From positions 457,175-521,174 of the forward strand of contig NZ_JAAVUV010000005.1 of assembly GCF_018449635.1 (NCBI RefSeq): a DNA stretch of 64,000 bases, written 5' to 3'. The stretch comes from Caballeronia sp. dw_276. Lineage in GTDB: Bacteria; Pseudomonadota; Gammaproteobacteria; Burkholderiales; Burkholderiaceae. Numbering within the stretch: position 1 is the stretch's first letter; the number at the start of each line of letters is the position of its first letter. The notes under the pieces were generated by a model. That model was given only the letters and a program-made list of their open reading frames with translations, searched no databases and had not been told where the DNA came from. The translations under genes were made by a program, and so were the position numbers. This document shows, piece by piece, positions 18,133 to 28,324 of this stretch.

Positions 18133-18593
18133 GGACGGCTACCCAAAAGACGCCGCGCGCGCCTGCGTTCCAGGTCGGTCAGCGCGGGCGGAGGCGTTCT
18201 TCGGCGACGCAACACCACGAGAACAAGCGCAGCAAATGCAAACACGAGCAAGACGAAAGGTCCGATCCAGAGCGCCCAGGTCAGCGTCTTGAACGGCGGA
18301 TCGTAGAGCACGAAGTCGCCATAGCGCGTCACCATGTAATCGCGGATCTGCGCATCGGTTGCGCCCTGTTCAACCTGTTCGTGGATGATCGCGCGAAGGT
18401 CCGCCGCGAGATCGGCGGTCGAATCCGCGATGGTTTCGTTCTGGCAGACGAGACATCGGAAATTCGATTCCAGCTGGTTTATCCGCGCCTTGACTTCCGG
18501 GTTCGCACTCGTGTTAGGCGCGACTTCGGCAGCAAGCGCACGGGTCTGCACGAAGCAAACGAGGAGGAACAACAAGCAGGCGAGCCTAATCAT
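18129..18593 (-). CDS. ccmH: Cytochrome c biogenesis protein CcmH (CcmL-type)
   Basis: 154 residues, a signal peptide, the periplasmic 'FRCLVCQNETIADS' with the RCxxC redox pair, and one membrane helix at about 105-128. CcmH reduces the CXXCH disulfide of apocytochromes or takes part in haem ligation with CcmF. The protein is the short form; the TPR portion that is fused to CcmH in E. coli is the separate ccmI gene here. It overlaps ccmG by 8 nt and ccmI by 4 nt. Confidence 0.95.
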   Translation of the reverse strand: MIRLACLLFLLVCFVQTRALAAEVAPNTSANPEVKARINQLESNFRCLVCQNETIADSTADLAADLRAIIHEQVEQGATDAQIRDYMVTRYGDFVLYDPPFKTLTWALWIGPFVLLVFAFAALVLVVLRRRRTPPPALTDLERRRARRLLGSRP

Positions 18594-19125
18594 CGCTGCC
18601 CTCGTCTTGCAGCTTTCGGACCAGCGGGAGGATTTGTGTATCGAGCGCGGTTTGCGTAAGCGGCCCCGAGCGCTTGAAACGGATCACGCCCTGCCGGTCG
18701 ATCACGAAGGTTTCCGGCACGCCGTACACGCCATAGTCGATGCCCGTCTGCCCCGAGCGATCGACCATCGATGCAATATACGGATTGCCCGCCTGCCGCA
18801 GCCATTGCTGCGCCGCTTCGGGCTCGTCCTTGTAGTTGAGTCCATAGATAGGCACGACATTCTTGCCCGCGAGCGAGACCAGCAGCGAATGTTCATCGCG
18901 GCAGGATTCGCACCACGACGCCCAGACGTTCATGATCCACACTTGTCCGCGCAGCGCGTCCGGCGAGAGGTTCCTGCCGGGATTGTCGAGACGTGGAAGA
19001 TCGAACCGCGGTGCGTTCTTGCCGATAAACGCCGACGGCAAGCGTCGCGGATCGTTCGACAACGATGCCGCCAGCACCGCGCTCAGACCCGCGAAAAAAA
19101 TAAGCGGCAGCAAAAAGCGTTTCAC
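18586..19125 (-). CDS. ccmG: Periplasmic thiol:disulfide oxidoreductase CcmG/DsbE
   Basis: 179 residues, anchored by one N-terminal helix (5-22). The thioredoxin fold carries the active site 'WASWCESCRDEH' (WCxxC) near residue 80 and the cis-Pro loop 'YGVYGVPETFVIDRQG'. It keeps apocytochrome cysteines reduced for haem attachment. The start is GTG at 19125, directly after the ccmF stop, so translation is coupled. Confidence 0.95.
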   Translation of the reverse strand: MKRFLLPLIFFAGLSAVLAASLSNDPRRLPSAFIGKNAPRFDLPRLDNPGRNLSPDALRGQVWIMNVWASWCESCRDEHSLLVSLAGKNVVPIYGLNYKDEPEAAQQWLRQAGNPYIASMVDRSGQTGIDYGVYGVPETFVIDRQGVIRFKRSGPLTQTALDTQILPLVRKLQDEGSDD

Positions 19126-21162
19126 TTAGCGCGTCTCCTTTGCGTGCGCTGTTGCAATGACGGATTGGGCCTGAAGGCGGCTTCGAGCGGTCACCGCGGA
19201 CGCGGCGGACGCCTCACGACGGGCCTTCACAGCGAGCCGATACCGCCGGTCACTCGCCGCCAACAGGCCGCCGAATGCCATCAAAAGGCAACCTCCCCAG
19301 ATCCAGTCCACAAACGGTTTCACCTGTACGCGCAAGGTCCACGCGGTCGGGCTGTCGGCGGCGGCATCGCCGAGAGCGACGTACAGATCGCGCAACGGCG
19401 CGCGGTCGACGGCGGCTTCGGTCATGGTCGTCTTCTTCACGACAAAGAAGCGTTTCTCCGGATGCATGACGGCGACCACAGCGCCGTCGCGAATCGCCAC
19501 GACCGTCGCGCGCAACGCCCGATAGTTCGGGCCATTGACTTCCTTGGTGCCATCGAAACGAAATGTGTAGCCGCCGGCGCTGACCGACTGGCCGACGTCC
19601 AGCCGCCCGTCGCCGGCGCTTTCGTAGCCTTTGACGAGCGTCACGCCCGCGATGAAAACGCCCACGCCCAAATGCGCGGCGAGCATGCCGTAAAAGCCGC
19701 GCGGCACGCGGAAAAAGCGCATGAAAAACGCGCCTCGCTGTTCCGAGATACGCACGGCAAGCGCGGTCAGCGTTGCCGTGCCGCACCACACGGCAAGCCC
19801 GATACCCAATGCAACCAGCGGCCGCCAACCGCCCGTAAGCAACGGCACCGCAACCGCCGACGCCACGCTCACCAGCGCCGCCCAGCAAAGCCGCACGGCG
19901 ATATGCGGCAGGCGCGCGGACTTCCATCGCGCGATCGGGCCGATGCCCATCAGGAAAATCGCGGGCGTCATGAGCGGCACGAATACGGCATCGAAATAAG
20001 GCGCGCCGACGGAGATTTTTCCGAGGTCCAACACGTCGAGCGCAAGCGGGTACAACGTGCCAAGCAACACGGAAGCCGCGGCCACCATCAACACCACGTT
20101 ATTCGATAACAGCAGCGACTCGCGCGATACCAGCGCGAAACCCGCGCCCAGCCCGATCTTCGGCGCGCGCCACGCGAACAGCATTAACGCGCCGCCGGTC
20201 ACGATCGAAAGGAACACGAGAATGAATAGTCCGCGCGTGGGATCGGTGGCAAACGCATGAACCGATGTAATCACGCCCGAGCGCACGAGGAACGTGCCGA
20301 GCAAACTCAGCGAAAACGCGCAAATGGCGAGCAGCACGGTCCACGCGCGAAAGCTGCCGCGTTTGTCGGTGACGGCGAGCGAATGCATCAGCGCCGTGCC
20401 GACGAGCCACGGCATGAACGACGCGTTCTCCACCGGGTCCCAGAACCACCAGCCGCCCCAGCCGAGTTCGTAATATGCCCAGCCGCTGCCGAGCATGATG
20501 CCAAGCGTGAGGAAGGTCCACGCGGCCGTGGTCCACGGGCGAGACCAGCGCGCCCAGGTGGCGTCGAGCTGACCCGATAACAACGCCGATACCGCAAACG
20601 AAAACACCACCGCGAAGCCCACGTAACCCATGTAGAGGATCGGCGGATGCGAAACCATGCCGGGGTCTTGCAACAAGGGGTTGAGATCGCGGCCGTCCAT
20701 CGCGGGCGGCAAAAGACGTATGAACGGGTTCGACGTCCACAGCATGAAGGCGAGGAAGCCCGTGTTGATCCAGCTCATGACGCCGAGCACGCGCGCGACC
20801 ATCGATATGGGAAGCTGCTTGCTGAAGATGGAGACCGCTGTCATCCAGAACGTCAGCAACAAGGTCCAGAGCAGCAGCGAGCCTTCATGTCCGCCCCAGA
20901 CGGCGGCGAAACGGTACGCGAGCGGCAGCATCGAATTGGAATTCGACGCCACGTACGCGATCGAAAAATCATCGTTGACAAACGATACCGCCAGGCAAGC
21001 GAACGCCATCGCGACGAACGCGTTTTGTCCGCGCGCAAGCGGCCACGCGCTGCGCGTCCAGCCTGAGATGCCGCGCGCCGCGCCAATCAGCGGCAGCACG
21101 CCACACGTCACTGCAAGCAGCAACGCAACGATCAGCGCGAACTGGCCGAGTTCGGGGATCAT
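19126..21162 (-). CDS. ccmF: Haem lyase subunit CcmF
   Basis: 678 residues, about 15 membrane helices, the usual length. The haem-handling WWD loop is present as '[20 protein letters not shown]' with conserved His residues in flanking loops ('[11 protein letters not shown]' and 'MHSLAVT'). It ligates haem from holo-CcmE to the CXXCH of apocytochromes together with CcmH and CcmI. A 4-nt overlap with ccmE (21159-21162) couples the genes. The C-terminal tail is unusually Ala/Arg-rich ('[18 protein letters not shown]'). Confidence 0.95.
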   Translation of the reverse strand: MIPELGQFALIVALLLAVTCGVLPLIGAARGISGWTRSAWPLARGQNAFVAMAFACLAVSFVNDDFSIAYVASNSNSMLPLAYRFAAVWGGHEGSLLLWTLLLTFWMTAVSIFSKQLPISMVARVLGVMSWINTGFLAFMLWTSNPFIRLLPPAMDGRDLNPLLQDPGMVSHPPILYMGYVGFAVVFSFAVSALLSGQLDATWARWSRPWTTAAWTFLTLGIMLGSGWAYYELGWGGWWFWDPVENASFMPWLVGTALMHSLAVTDKRGSFRAWTVLLAICAFSLSLLGTFLVRSGVITSVHAFATDPTRGLFILVFLSIVTGGALMLFAWRAPKIGLGAGFALVSRESLLLSNNVVLMVAAASVLLGTLYPLALDVLDLGKISVGAPYFDAVFVPLMTPAIFLMGIGPIARWKSARLPHIAVRLCWAALVSVASAVAVPLLTGGWRPLVALGIGLAVWCGTATLTALAVRISEQRGAFFMRFFRVPRGFYGMLAAHLGVGVFIAGVTLVKGYESAGDGRLDVGQSVSAGGYTFRFDGTKEVNGPNYRALRATVVAIRDGAVVAVMHPEKRFFVVKKTTMTEAAVDRAPLRDLYVALGDAAADSPTAWTLRVQVKPFVDWIWGGCLLMAFGGLLAASDRRYRLAVKARREASAASAVTARSRLQAQSVIATAHAKETR

Positions 21163-21620
21163 CGAATCGCTCCTGTCTTGTCCGATATTTTCATCGTGGC
21201 CCGGGCACGTTTGACTGCATCGGCGGCTTCGGGCGGCATGTAGTTTTCATCGTGCTTGGCGAGAACCTGATCCGCCACGAAGACGCCCTCCGGCGACAAG
21301 CGCCCTTGCGCGACCACGCCCTTGCCCTCGCGGAACAGATCAGGCAACACCCCGCGATAAACAACCGGGATTTCGCGGGCGGTATCGGTGATCATGAAAC
21401 GCACGGTCAGCCCGCTTGCATCGCGCTGGACCGAACCGTGCTCGACGAGTCCGCCAACTCGCAGCCGCGTCGTCTGCGTCATGCTGTCTGCTGCAAGCTG
21501 GCTCGGCGTGACAAAGAACATCACGTTGGAATTGAACGCGTTCAGCACCAGCGCCGCCGCGCCGCCGAGCGTCGCCAGCCCGGCGGCGACGCCGCACGCC
21601 CGTCGCGTGCGCCCCTTCAC
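21159..21620 (-). CDS. ccmE: Haem chaperone CcmE
   Basis: 153 residues starting at GTG 21620, which overlaps the ccmD stop by four bases (GTGA). The N-terminus is basic, followed by one helix (about 10-28), then the OB-fold domain. The haem-binding His lies in '[14 protein letters not shown]', the invariant H-x-x-x-Y motif, so the protein can carry haem covalently. The open frame extends upstream, but the additional sequence is the ccmD region read in another frame. Confidence 0.94.
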   Translation of the reverse strand: MKGRTRRACGVAAGLATLGGAAALVLNAFNSNVMFFVTPSQLAADSMTQTTRLRVGGLVEHGSVQRDASGLTVRFMITDTAREIPVVYRGVLPDLFREGKGVVAQGRLSPEGVFVADQVLAKHDENYMPPEAADAVKRARATMKISDKTGAIR

Positions 21621-21796
21621 GGTCTCTCCGTGAGCGTGCTCGTGCGTGTGCGTGGCTGAATCGACCGTTCGCGCCGCCGATGCCTCCTGCCCGCGTTGAC
21701 GGTGATCGCGATCTCGACCGCCAGCACGAAAAACGTGATGTCGAAGGCGACCCACAAGTACCAGAGGTCACCGTTTGCGCTATTCAAGAGGTTCAT
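21617..21796 (-). CDS. ccmD: Haem exporter accessory protein CcmD
   Basis: 59 residues beginning '[19 protein letters not shown]' at ATG 21796, the position expected between ccmC and ccmE. It has one membrane helix (about 13-35) followed by a basic cytoplasmic tail ('[11 protein letters not shown]'), the CcmD pattern. It helps release holo-CcmE from the CcmABC complex. An in-frame start at 21823 would run into the ccmC end and is less likely. Confidence 0.88.
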   Translation of the reverse strand: MNLLNSANGDLWYLWVAFDITFFVLAVEIAITVNAGRRHRRRERSIQPRTRTSTLTERP

Positions 21797-21819
21797 GGCC
21801 CTGCCCCTTCGCCCGTTGG

Positions 21820-22536
21820 TCAAAACTCACGTTCATCGATAATCCGCCGCACCCGTACAAGCACGATCGCGATGGCGTAGCACCAGAAGGCGAGCGTCAT
21901 GACGAGAATGCCGGCGAGCATGGATGCGTCCATGGACACGCCGCTGCCAAACGAAAGCGACGCGCCCTGGTGCATCGTGTACCACCACTGCACCGAGAAA
22001 TAGATGACCGGAATGTTGACGACGCCCGCGAGCGCGAGAACGGCGCAGGCCCGATCGGCACGGCGGGTATCGTCGATAGCGCCATGCAGCGAGATGAAGC
22101 CAAGATATAAAAACAGCAGGATCAGTTCGGACGTGAGCCTTGCGTCCCAAACCCACCACGCGCCCCACGTCGGACGTCCCCAGAGTGCGCCGGTGATCAG
22201 TGCGAGCGCGGTGAAAAGCGCACCGGTCGGCGCGATGGCGCGCGCCATCATCGCGGAAAGACGTGCGTTGAGGACGAGACCCAGCCCGGCGTAGGCGGCC
22301 ATCACCACGTACAGCAGCATCGACATCCACGCTGCCGGCACGTGTACGAACATGATGCGATAGACATCGCCTTGCACGGCGTCCGTCGGCGCGACGAACA
22401 GCGCGATTTGTATGCCGGGCATCACGAACAAAATCGCCGCGATCGCAAAGCCGGGAATCATCCTCCCCGCCAGCCGATGAAACGGTTTGGGTGACGCGTA
22501 GCGCAACCACCCAGTGTGAGCAACTGTGGAATTCAT
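21820..22536 (-). CDS. ccmC: Haem exporter/handling protein CcmC
   Basis: 238 residues, six membrane helices. The WWD motif is visible as 'WGAWWVWDARLTSEL', with flanking His residues ('FVHVPAAWMS', 'SLHGAID') that bind haem during loading of CcmE. The start ATG 22536 ('MNSTVAHTGWLRYASPKPF') is chosen because the family begins here; the longer frame covers the end of ccmB. It lies 16 bp behind ccmB. Confidence 0.94.
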   Translation of the reverse strand: MNSTVAHTGWLRYASPKPFHRLAGRMIPGFAIAAILFVMPGIQIALFVAPTDAVQGDVYRIMFVHVPAAWMSMLLYVVMAAYAGLGLVLNARLSAMMARAIAPTGALFTALALITGALWGRPTWGAWWVWDARLTSELILLFLYLGFISLHGAIDDTRRADRACAVLALAGVVNIPVIYFSVQWWYTMHQGASLSFGSGVSMDASMLAGILVMTLAFWCYAIAIVLVRVRRIIDEREF

Positions 22537-22552
22537 AGTCGATGTTTCAGGC

Positions 22553-23221
22553 TCATTCAGCAGAGATCCGCAGCGCCGCGGCAGTGGCGACAGGACACAA
22601 CGCAAGCGCTGCGAGCAGGCCCGCGCCGAGCAGGGAAAAGTTCGCGGCGGACCAGCCATCGGTGCGCGATGCATCGGCGGCGTTCGCGCCAAAAATCAGC
22701 ACGGGGGTTTCCAGCGGCAACACCAGGACCGCGAGCAACATGCCGCCGCCGCGCACGCCGAGCGTCAACGCCGCGCCCACCGAACCGATGAGACTCAGAA
22801 CAGGCGTACCGATCAGCAACGCCAGCGTGAGACGGCAGACGGCATCGAAGGAAAGGCCGTATTGCAACGCCATGAACGGGGCGAGCAGCACCAGCGCAAA
22901 GCCGCTTGTCAGCCAGTGCGCGCCGATCTTCGCCATGACCATAGCGAGCAACGATTGCGGCGAGAGCAGCATCTGGTCGAGCGCGCCATCGGCGAAATCC
23001 GGGCCGAACAAACGCGCGAGCGAGAGCATCGCGGCGAACAGCGCCGTGACCCATAAGACGCCCGGCGCGATTGCCTGCAGCAATGCGGTATCGGCGCCCA
23101 CCGCCAAAGGAAACAGGCTCGCCGCGATCACGAAAAACAGCAGGCAGCCAAGCGCCGACGTACGCCTGCGCCACGTCAGCGCCAGCTCGCGTTGCACGAT
23201 GCGTGCGGTCAGTCTGAGCAT
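22553..23221 (-). CDS. ccmB: Haem exporter permease CcmB
   Basis: 222 residues, six membrane helices, the usual length. The start 'MLRLTARIVQRELALTWRRR' at 23221 is typical and lies inside the end of ccmA (13-nt overlap). Conserved 'FGPDFADGALDQMLLSP' and 'PLETPVLIFGA' segments identify CcmB. With CcmA it forms the ABC complex that powers release of haem-loaded CcmE. Confidence 0.95.
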   Translation of the reverse strand: MLRLTARIVQRELALTWRRRTSALGCLLFFVIAASLFPLAVGADTALLQAIAPGVLWVTALFAAMLSLARLFGPDFADGALDQMLLSPQSLLAMVMAKIGAHWLTSGFALVLLAPFMALQYGLSFDAVCRLTLALLIGTPVLSLIGSVGAALTLGVRGGGMLLAVLVLPLETPVLIFGANAADASRTDGWSAANFSLLGAGLLAALALCPVATAAALRISAE

Positions 23222-23904
23222 CGGCCGCTCGGTTCGAAGTAGAGATTGCGCGTGGCCGAAGGTGACGTGGTGATCAGCTTGTGCGTGGTCATCAGCACGA
23301 TCCCGCCGCGCTCGAGATGTCCCTTGATGCACTCCTCGAGCACGCCGGAGGACTCTTCGTCGAGCGCGGCGGCGGGTTCGTCGAGCAGCCACAACGGTTT
23401 GTGTTCGAGCAGCAGACGCGAAATGGCAAGCCGGCGCTTTTGCCCCTGCGACAGCCCGCGCACGATCGCATGCCTGTACCGGTCGAGCCCGACGCTTTTG
23501 AGCGCGGCCTCTTCGATTTCGACGCGTTCTTCCGCGACATCGCCGAGCACCGAGCTGAAGGCGAGGTTTTCGGCGGCGGTAAGTTCGTCGCTGATGCCGT
23601 TCAGGTGTCCGAGATACGCAAGCGACTGCCGCCATGATTCGGGATGCGCGTGTGCATCCTTGCCGCGCCAGCGGATGGTGCCGGCGCTCGGCCGCAACAG
23701 GCCGGCGAGGACGCGCAGCAGCGTGGTCTTCCCGCTGCCGTTTGGACCGTGGATCTGCAGGACTTGGCCCGCGTCCACGTCGAAACCCACGTTGCTGAAA
23801 AGCATTTCTCCGGCGCGGTCGAAGCCGAGTTTATCGACGGACAACAACGCGTCCCCGCGATTTCGCGACTCGTTTTCGGACTGAACAAACATATCCTGAT
23901 TCAT
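23209..23904 (-). CDS. ccmA: Haem exporter ATPase CcmA
   Basis: 231 residues. Walker A 'GPNGSGKTTLL', signature 'LSQGQKRRLA', Walker B 'LWLLDEPAAALDEES', switch His in 'MTTHKL'. 'LAYLGHLNGISDELTAAENL' is typical of CcmA and differs from importer ATPases. It is the first ccm gene, 10 bp behind napC, so it is read from the nap promoter. Confidence 0.95.
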   Translation of the reverse strand: MNQDMFVQSENESRNRGDALLSVDKLGFDRAGEMLFSNVGFDVDAGQVLQIHGPNGSGKTTLLRVLAGLLRPSAGTIRWRGKDAHAHPESWRQSLAYLGHLNGISDELTAAENLAFSSVLGDVAEERVEIEEAALKSVGLDRYRHAIVRGLSQGQKRRLAISRLLLEHKPLWLLDEPAAALDEESSGVLEECIKGHLERGGIVLMTTHKLITTSPSATRNLYFEPSGRCSD

Positions 23905-23914
23905 CGATAAGCCC

Positions 23915-24529
23915 TCACTTTGGACGCGCTTCGCGCAACTGTTGATCCCGCATTGCCTGCGTCATGTTCGGTAGTTCATGCGCAATGCCCTTGTGACAAT
24001 CGATACACGTCTTTTCGCCCGTGGCCAGGAAGCGCTGGTGCGCGTTCTGTGCGCGCGGACTCTGGCGCGTGAAGTCCATTGACTCGAAGGAATGGCAGTT
24101 CCTGCATTCCAGCGAATTGTTGGCCTTGAACCTTCTCCACTCGTGTTCGGCAAGTTCGATCCGCTTGTCCTGGAACTTCTCGCGGGTGTTGACCGTGCCG
24201 AACACTTTTGCCCATACCTCCTTCGATGCCTGCATCTTTCTTGCTATCTTGTCCGTCCAGTTGTGCGGTACATGGCAGTCCGAACAGATCGCCCGCACCC
24301 CGCTGCGATTGCTGTAGTGAATCGTGGTCTTGAGTTCGGCAAACGTGTTGTCGTGCATCTCGTGACAACCCGTGCAGAACGCCTCGGTGCTGGTCATCTC
24401 AAGCGCCGTGTTGAACGCGCCCCAGAACACCACACCGGCGATGAACCCGCCAAGCGTGAGGAAACCCAGGCTGTAATAAGTGCTCGGGCGGTTGATCGTC
24501 TGCCAGTACCGCTTTATCAGGCCGAACAT
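23915..24529 (-). CDS. napC: Tetrahaem quinol dehydrogenase NapC
   Basis: 204 residues. An N-terminal membrane anchor (about 18-40) is followed by a periplasmic domain with four haem-binding sites: 'CTGCH', 'CSDCH', 'CRNCH' and 'CIDCH'. This is the NapC/NirT/NrfH family. It oxidises membrane quinol and passes electrons to NapB. It is the last nap gene, 9 bp behind napB, and is followed directly by ccmA, whose products it needs for haem attachment. Confidence 0.96.
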   Translation of the reverse strand: MFGLIKRYWQTINRPSTYYSLGFLTLGGFIAGVVFWGAFNTALEMTSTEAFCTGCHEMHDNTFAELKTTIHYSNRSGVRAICSDCHVPHNWTDKIARKMQASKEVWAKVFGTVNTREKFQDKRIELAEHEWRRFKANNSLECRNCHSFESMDFTRQSPRAQNAHQRFLATGEKTCIDCHKGIAHELPNMTQAMRDQQLREARPK

Positions 24530-24538
24530 CGCGCGCTC

Positions 24539-25036
24539 CTACTTCTTGCCGGGCGATTGCGGCGCGGAAGGCCCGGGCGCAATGCGCACATCCTCCACAT
24601 CCGTGAACGTGTTGCCGACAAGCGGCTTCGCATCGGCTTGCGGGACATGGCACTGCGTGCAGAAATAGCGCCTCGGCGAGAGACTTCCGAGCGTGAGGTT
24701 GTCTCGGGTGAGGTAATGCGATACGCCGACAGGCACCGCTCCGCTGTCCGCCGCGCGGCTCCTCGCATGGCACGCAAGGCAGCGGTTGGCGTCCTTGTCG
24801 AGTTGATAGCCGTCGATCTTGTGCGGGATCGTCGGCGGCTGCTGTGCATAGGCGCGGCCACGGATGACATCCTTATTTTCTGTTGGGGCAATCAACGGCG
24901 GTTTCGCCTCTTCATCGACAGGCGTCGTGCCGCGCATGGCGTCATGAAACGGTTCAGCGGGAATTACCGGCTGGGCCGGCGCCGCCTGCGAAAACACAAA
25001 AAGACTCACGGCAATGAACATAGTCAGCGATCGCAT
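24539..25036 (-). CDS. napB: Periplasmic nitrate reductase dihaem cytochrome NapB
   Basis: 165 residues with a cleavable signal peptide ending near 'SQAAPAQ'. Two c-type haem sites are seen, 'CLACH' and 'CTQCH', with the bis-His partner in 'IPHKIDGYQ' and 'GVSHYLTRDN'. It shuttles electrons from NapC to the NapA haem-free catalytic subunit. The C-terminal tail is Pro-rich and not conserved. Confidence 0.95.
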   Translation of the reverse strand: MRSLTMFIAVSLFVFSQAAPAQPVIPAEPFHDAMRGTTPVDEEAKPPLIAPTENKDVIRGRAYAQQPPTIPHKIDGYQLDKDANRCLACHARSRAADSGAVPVGVSHYLTRDNLTLGSLSPRRYFCTQCHVPQADAKPLVGNTFTDVEDVRIAPGPSAPQSPGKK

Positions 25037-25046
25037 GGCTGCCTCC

Positions 25047-27548
25047 TCAGACCTTGACGATCTTGACTGCGCACTTCTTGTAGTCGGTTTGAAGCGAGAT
25101 CGGGTCGGTCGCGTCCAGCGTCACCTTGTTGACCAGTTGGCTCGCATCGAACCACGGGATGAACACGAGTCCGCGCGGCGGCTTGTCGCGTCCGCGCGTC
25201 TCGATGCGCGTGCGGACGTAACCGCGCCGCGACATCACCTTCACTTCCACGCCGCGCCGCAAGCCGAGCGCTTTTGCATCGTCGGGATGCATGAAACACA
25301 CGGCGTTAGGGAACGCCCGATACAACTCCGGCACGCGCCGCGTCATGGACCCCGAGTGCCAGTGTTCGAGCACACGTCCTGTCGCAAGCCAGAATGGAAA
25401 CTCCTTGTCCGGTGGTTCGGGCGGTGGTTCATACGGCAGCGCGTAGATCACCGCGCGCCCGTCCTTGTTGCCGTAGAACTGATAGCCGGTTCCCGCCTTG
25501 ACGTACGGGTCCGTTCCCTCCTTGTAACGCCAGCGCGTTTCCTTGCCGTCGACCACCGGCCAGCGAATCCCGCGTGCTTCGTGATAGGCGTCGAAGGGCG
25601 CGAGGTCGTGGCCATGACCCCGGCCGAAACTCGCGTATTCCTCGAAGAGACCTTTCTGCAGATAGAACCCGAACGCCTTCGCCTCGGCGTTCTCGTAATG
25701 CGCGCTCGTTTCCTTCAAGGAATATTTATCGACCTGGCCGTTGCGGTAGAGCACGTCGTAAAGCGTCTTGCCCTTCAGTTCAGGTTTCCTGGCGACCAAT
25801 TCAGCCGGCCAGACTTCCTCGACCTTGAAATGCTTCGAGAACTCCACGAGTTGCCAGAGATCCGAACGCGCGCCGGTGGGGGCATCGACAAGTTGATGCC
25901 AGAACTGCGTGCGGCGCTCGGCGTTGCCGTAGGCGCCCTCCTTCTCGACCCACATTGCGGCCGGCAGGATCAGGTCGGCGGAGACCGCCGTCGCCGTCGG
26001 ATAAACATCGGATACCACGATGAAATTCTCCGGGTTCCGATACCCCGGCAGCGTCTCTTCGTTCAGGTTCGCGCCTGCCTGGACGTTGTTGTTGCACATG
26101 ACCCAGTACGCGTTCAGCTTGCCATCCTTCAACATGCGGTTTTGCAGCACCGCGTGGTAACCGGGCTTGGGCTCGATCGTGCCCGCAGGCAGCTTCCAGA
26201 TATGTTCCGCATGCTCGCGGTGTTCGGGATTCGTGACCACCATATCCGCCGGCAGCCGATGCGAAAAGGTCCCGACTTCACGCGCCGTGCCACACGCGGA
26301 TGGCTGCCCCGTCAGCGAAAACGGACTGTTGCCCGGCGTCGCGATCTTGCCCGTAAGTAGATGCAGGTTGTAGATCATGTTGTTCGCCCACGTGCCGCGC
26401 GTGTGCTGGTTGAAACCCATGGTCCAGAACGACATCACCTTGATTTTCGGGTCCGCATAGAGCTCGGCCAGCTGATCGAGCTTCACCTTCGATACCCCGG
26501 ATAACTTCGTCACGTAATCCGCGTCGTACTTCGACACGAATCGCGCGAAGGTATCGAAATCGATTGGCTTCGAGCCGTTTGGATCGCCCGCATTTTTGGC
26601 GGCCTTCTGCAACGGATGCTCGGGACGAAGCCCGTAGCCAATATCCGCGTTGCCTTCCTTGAAGTTCACGTGCTTCGCGACGAAATCCTTGTTCACCCGA
26701 TTCGTCTTGATGATCACGTTCGCGATGTAATTCAAAATGGCCAGATCCGATTGCGGCGTAAAGATCACGCGGTAATCCGCGAGATCGAAACTGCGATGCT
26801 CGAACGTGGACAGCACCGCCACCTTCGTATTCGGCGCGCTCATCCTGCGGTCCGTCACGCGCGTCCAGAGAATCGGATGCATCTCCGACATGTTCGATCC
26901 CCACAGCACGAATGCATCGGCTTGTTCGATGTCGTCGTAACAGCCCATCGGCTCGTCCATGCCGAACGTGCGCATGAACCCCGTCACCGCCGACGCCATG
27001 CAATGCCGCGCGTTCGGATCAAGGTTGTTGGTGCGGAACCCCGCCTTCATGAGTTTCACCGCCGCGTAGCCTTCGAACACGGTCCATTGCCCCGAGCCGA
27101 ACATGCCGACGGCCGTCGGGCCCTTCTCTTTCAGCACGCGCTTGAATTGCTCCGCCATCGTCGCGAACGCGCGGTCCCACGAGACCGGCGTGAATTCGCC
27201 GTCCTTCGCGTACTGGCCATCCTTCATGCGCAACAGCGGCGTGGTCAGGCGATCCTCGCCGTACATGATCTTCGAGAGGAAATATCCCTTCACGCAATTC
27301 AGCCCACGGTTCACTTCGGCTTGCGGATCGCCTTGCGTCGCGACGACCTTGCCGCCCTTCACGCCTACGCTCACGCCGCAGCCCGTTCCGCAAAAGCGGC
27401 ACGGCGCCTTCGACCACTTGACCTCGGTGTCGGCCGCGGCGGCCATCCGGTCCACGCCCGTGGCAAGCGCAGGCAGCGCCATTCCCGCCGCCGATGCCGC
27501 CGTAGCCGCCGCCGTCTGTTTAATAAAGCTTCGACGCGTGAGGCTCAT
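25047..27548 (-). CDS. napA: Periplasmic nitrate reductase catalytic subunit NapA
   Basis: 833 residues, full length. The start is ATG 27548, with GAGGAG before it, giving the Tat signal '[13 protein letters not shown]' and processing near 'ALA'. A [4Fe-4S] site follows: '[12 protein letters not shown]' and 'LNCVKGYF'. The molybdenum-ligating Cys is in '[10 protein letters not shown]'. The C-terminal domain binds the second molybdopterin guanine dinucleotide ('[18 protein letters not shown]'). It reduces periplasmic nitrate to nitrite. It overlaps the 3' end of napD by 29 nt. Confidence 0.97.
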   Translation of the reverse strand: MSLTRRSFIKQTAAATAASAAGMALPALATGVDRMAAAADTEVKWSKAPCRFCGTGCGVSVGVKGGKVVATQGDPQAEVNRGLNCVKGYFLSKIMYGEDRLTTPLLRMKDGQYAKDGEFTPVSWDRAFATMAEQFKRVLKEKGPTAVGMFGSGQWTVFEGYAAVKLMKAGFRTNNLDPNARHCMASAVTGFMRTFGMDEPMGCYDDIEQADAFVLWGSNMSEMHPILWTRVTDRRMSAPNTKVAVLSTFEHRSFDLADYRVIFTPQSDLAILNYIANVIIKTNRVNKDFVAKHVNFKEGNADIGYGLRPEHPLQKAAKNAGDPNGSKPIDFDTFARFVSKYDADYVTKLSGVSKVKLDQLAELYADPKIKVMSFWTMGFNQHTRGTWANNMIYNLHLLTGKIATPGNSPFSLTGQPSACGTAREVGTFSHRLPADMVVTNPEHREHAEHIWKLPAGTIEPKPGYHAVLQNRMLKDGKLNAYWVMCNNNVQAGANLNEETLPGYRNPENFIVVSDVYPTATAVSADLILPAAMWVEKEGAYGNAERRTQFWHQLVDAPTGARSDLWQLVEFSKHFKVEEVWPAELVARKPELKGKTLYDVLYRNGQVDKYSLKETSAHYENAEAKAFGFYLQKGLFEEYASFGRGHGHDLAPFDAYHEARGIRWPVVDGKETRWRYKEGTDPYVKAGTGYQFYGNKDGRAVIYALPYEPPPEPPDKEFPFWLATGRVLEHWHSGSMTRRVPELYRAFPNAVCFMHPDDAKALGLRRGVEVKVMSRRGYVRTRIETRGRDKPPRGLVFIPWFDASQLVNKVTLDATDPISLQTDYKKCAVKIVKV

Positions 27549-27855
27549 CGCGGATCTCCTCGTCAAGCGCGGCCACGTCTTCGTGATGCTGATAAACCAG
27601 CGATGCCGAATAAACGCCCGGCATGGAATGAATGGCGTCTATCTGATCGGCGATAACACCCGACCGGTCTGCTTCAAGCGTCACGACCATTTTCCCTTCC
27701 GGACTGATCGCATGAATCTCCGAGCCCGGGAACATTGAAATGGCCTGCTTGATTCTTTCCATATCCGATTTACTTGCGTGAACGACCATCCCCGCAATGT
27801 GTGATTCAGGAATTAAAGCCATTTCAATGAATGCGTTTTTCAGGCGTGCAGACAT
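27520..27855 (-). CDS. napD: NapA Tat-signal chaperone NapD
   Basis: 111 residues, soluble ferredoxin-like fold typical of NapD: '[19 protein letters not shown]', '[20 protein letters not shown]' and '[16 protein letters not shown]'. It binds the NapA twin-arginine leader and holds it until cofactor insertion is finished. The C-terminal acidic extension ('[11 protein letters not shown]') is longer than in E. coli. The start codon is ATG 27855. Confidence 0.94.
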   Translation of the reverse strand: MSARLKNAFIEMALIPESHIAGMVVHASKSDMERIKQAISMFPGSEIHAISPEGKMVVTLEADRSGVIADQIDAIHSMPGVYSASLVYQHHEDVAALDEEIRDEPHASKLY

Positions 27856-27905
27856 AACCCCGACTCCTGTCGTAGTGGAAAGAAAAAGATTGATTGACGA
27901 ATAGG

Positions 27906-28064
27906 TCAGTGAGGCGGACCACCAATCAGCATTTGATAAAACCAGACCACGAAACCATATGCAGCAACGAACATGATGGTAAGAACCGGAACCATGACGA
28001 TGGTCAGGAACAGGAAGCTGCGCAATTCTTCTGTTTTTCGAAGGGACGTTTCGGTTTTAGTCAT
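27906..28064 (-). CDS. napE: Small membrane protein NapE
   Basis: 52 residues starting at ATG 28064 ('MTKTETSLRKTEELRSFLFL'). One membrane helix spans about 18-43 and the protein ends 'MLIGGPPH', matching the NapE family. The function is not established; it accompanies nap operons of the napEDABC type. An in-frame start further upstream is ignored because the added residues are not NapE-like. It is the first gene of the block; napD follows after 50 bp. Confidence 0.9.
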   Translation of the reverse strand: MTKTETSLRKTEELRSFLFLTIVMVPVLTIMFVAAYGFVVWFYQMLIGGPPH

Positions 28065-28128
28065 GATTATGCCGACGTTAAAACACACGAAGCTAAAGCG
28101 GTGTTTTCGAGATACTGCTGTGGGATCG

Positions 28129-28157
28129 ATTGTTGGCGCAGGAGAGAAAAGCGTCAA
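28129..28157 (-). promoter_or_regulatory. Candidate sigma-70 promoter for the nap-ccm block
   Basis: On the minus strand TTGACG (28152-28157) and AACAAT (28129-28134) are separated by 17 bp, about 65 bp before the napE ATG. The surrounding 28065-28320 is A+T-rich. Further upstream TTGTT-N5-AACAA (28211-28225) is a perfect dyad, but its spacing differs from FNR sites, and no good FNR box is seen. Confidence 0.4.
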
Positions 28158-28324
28158 GGGGTTTATTATTTTGACATCCCAGGACGTTCAAGCCGATTAT
28201 TTCGGCGTTTTTGTTTTAATAACAATGCGGAGAAAGCGAAAGTTTTATTAATTCGTTTTGATTAACTATAAGAATACTTCAAGAGCGAGGCGGCATGGCG
28301 ACCGCCTCGTTCAGACTTGAAACA

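Noticed and set aside
18385..20109. 574-codon plus-strand open frame opposite ccmG and ccmF
   Set aside because: Arg/His/Gln-rich product with no domain, no ribosome site, and fully antisense to genes with clear families. Such long frames are expected opposite high-G+C coding sequence.
25014..26360. 448-codon plus-strand open frame opposite napA
   Set aside because: Antisense to napA; composition is unlike a real protein.
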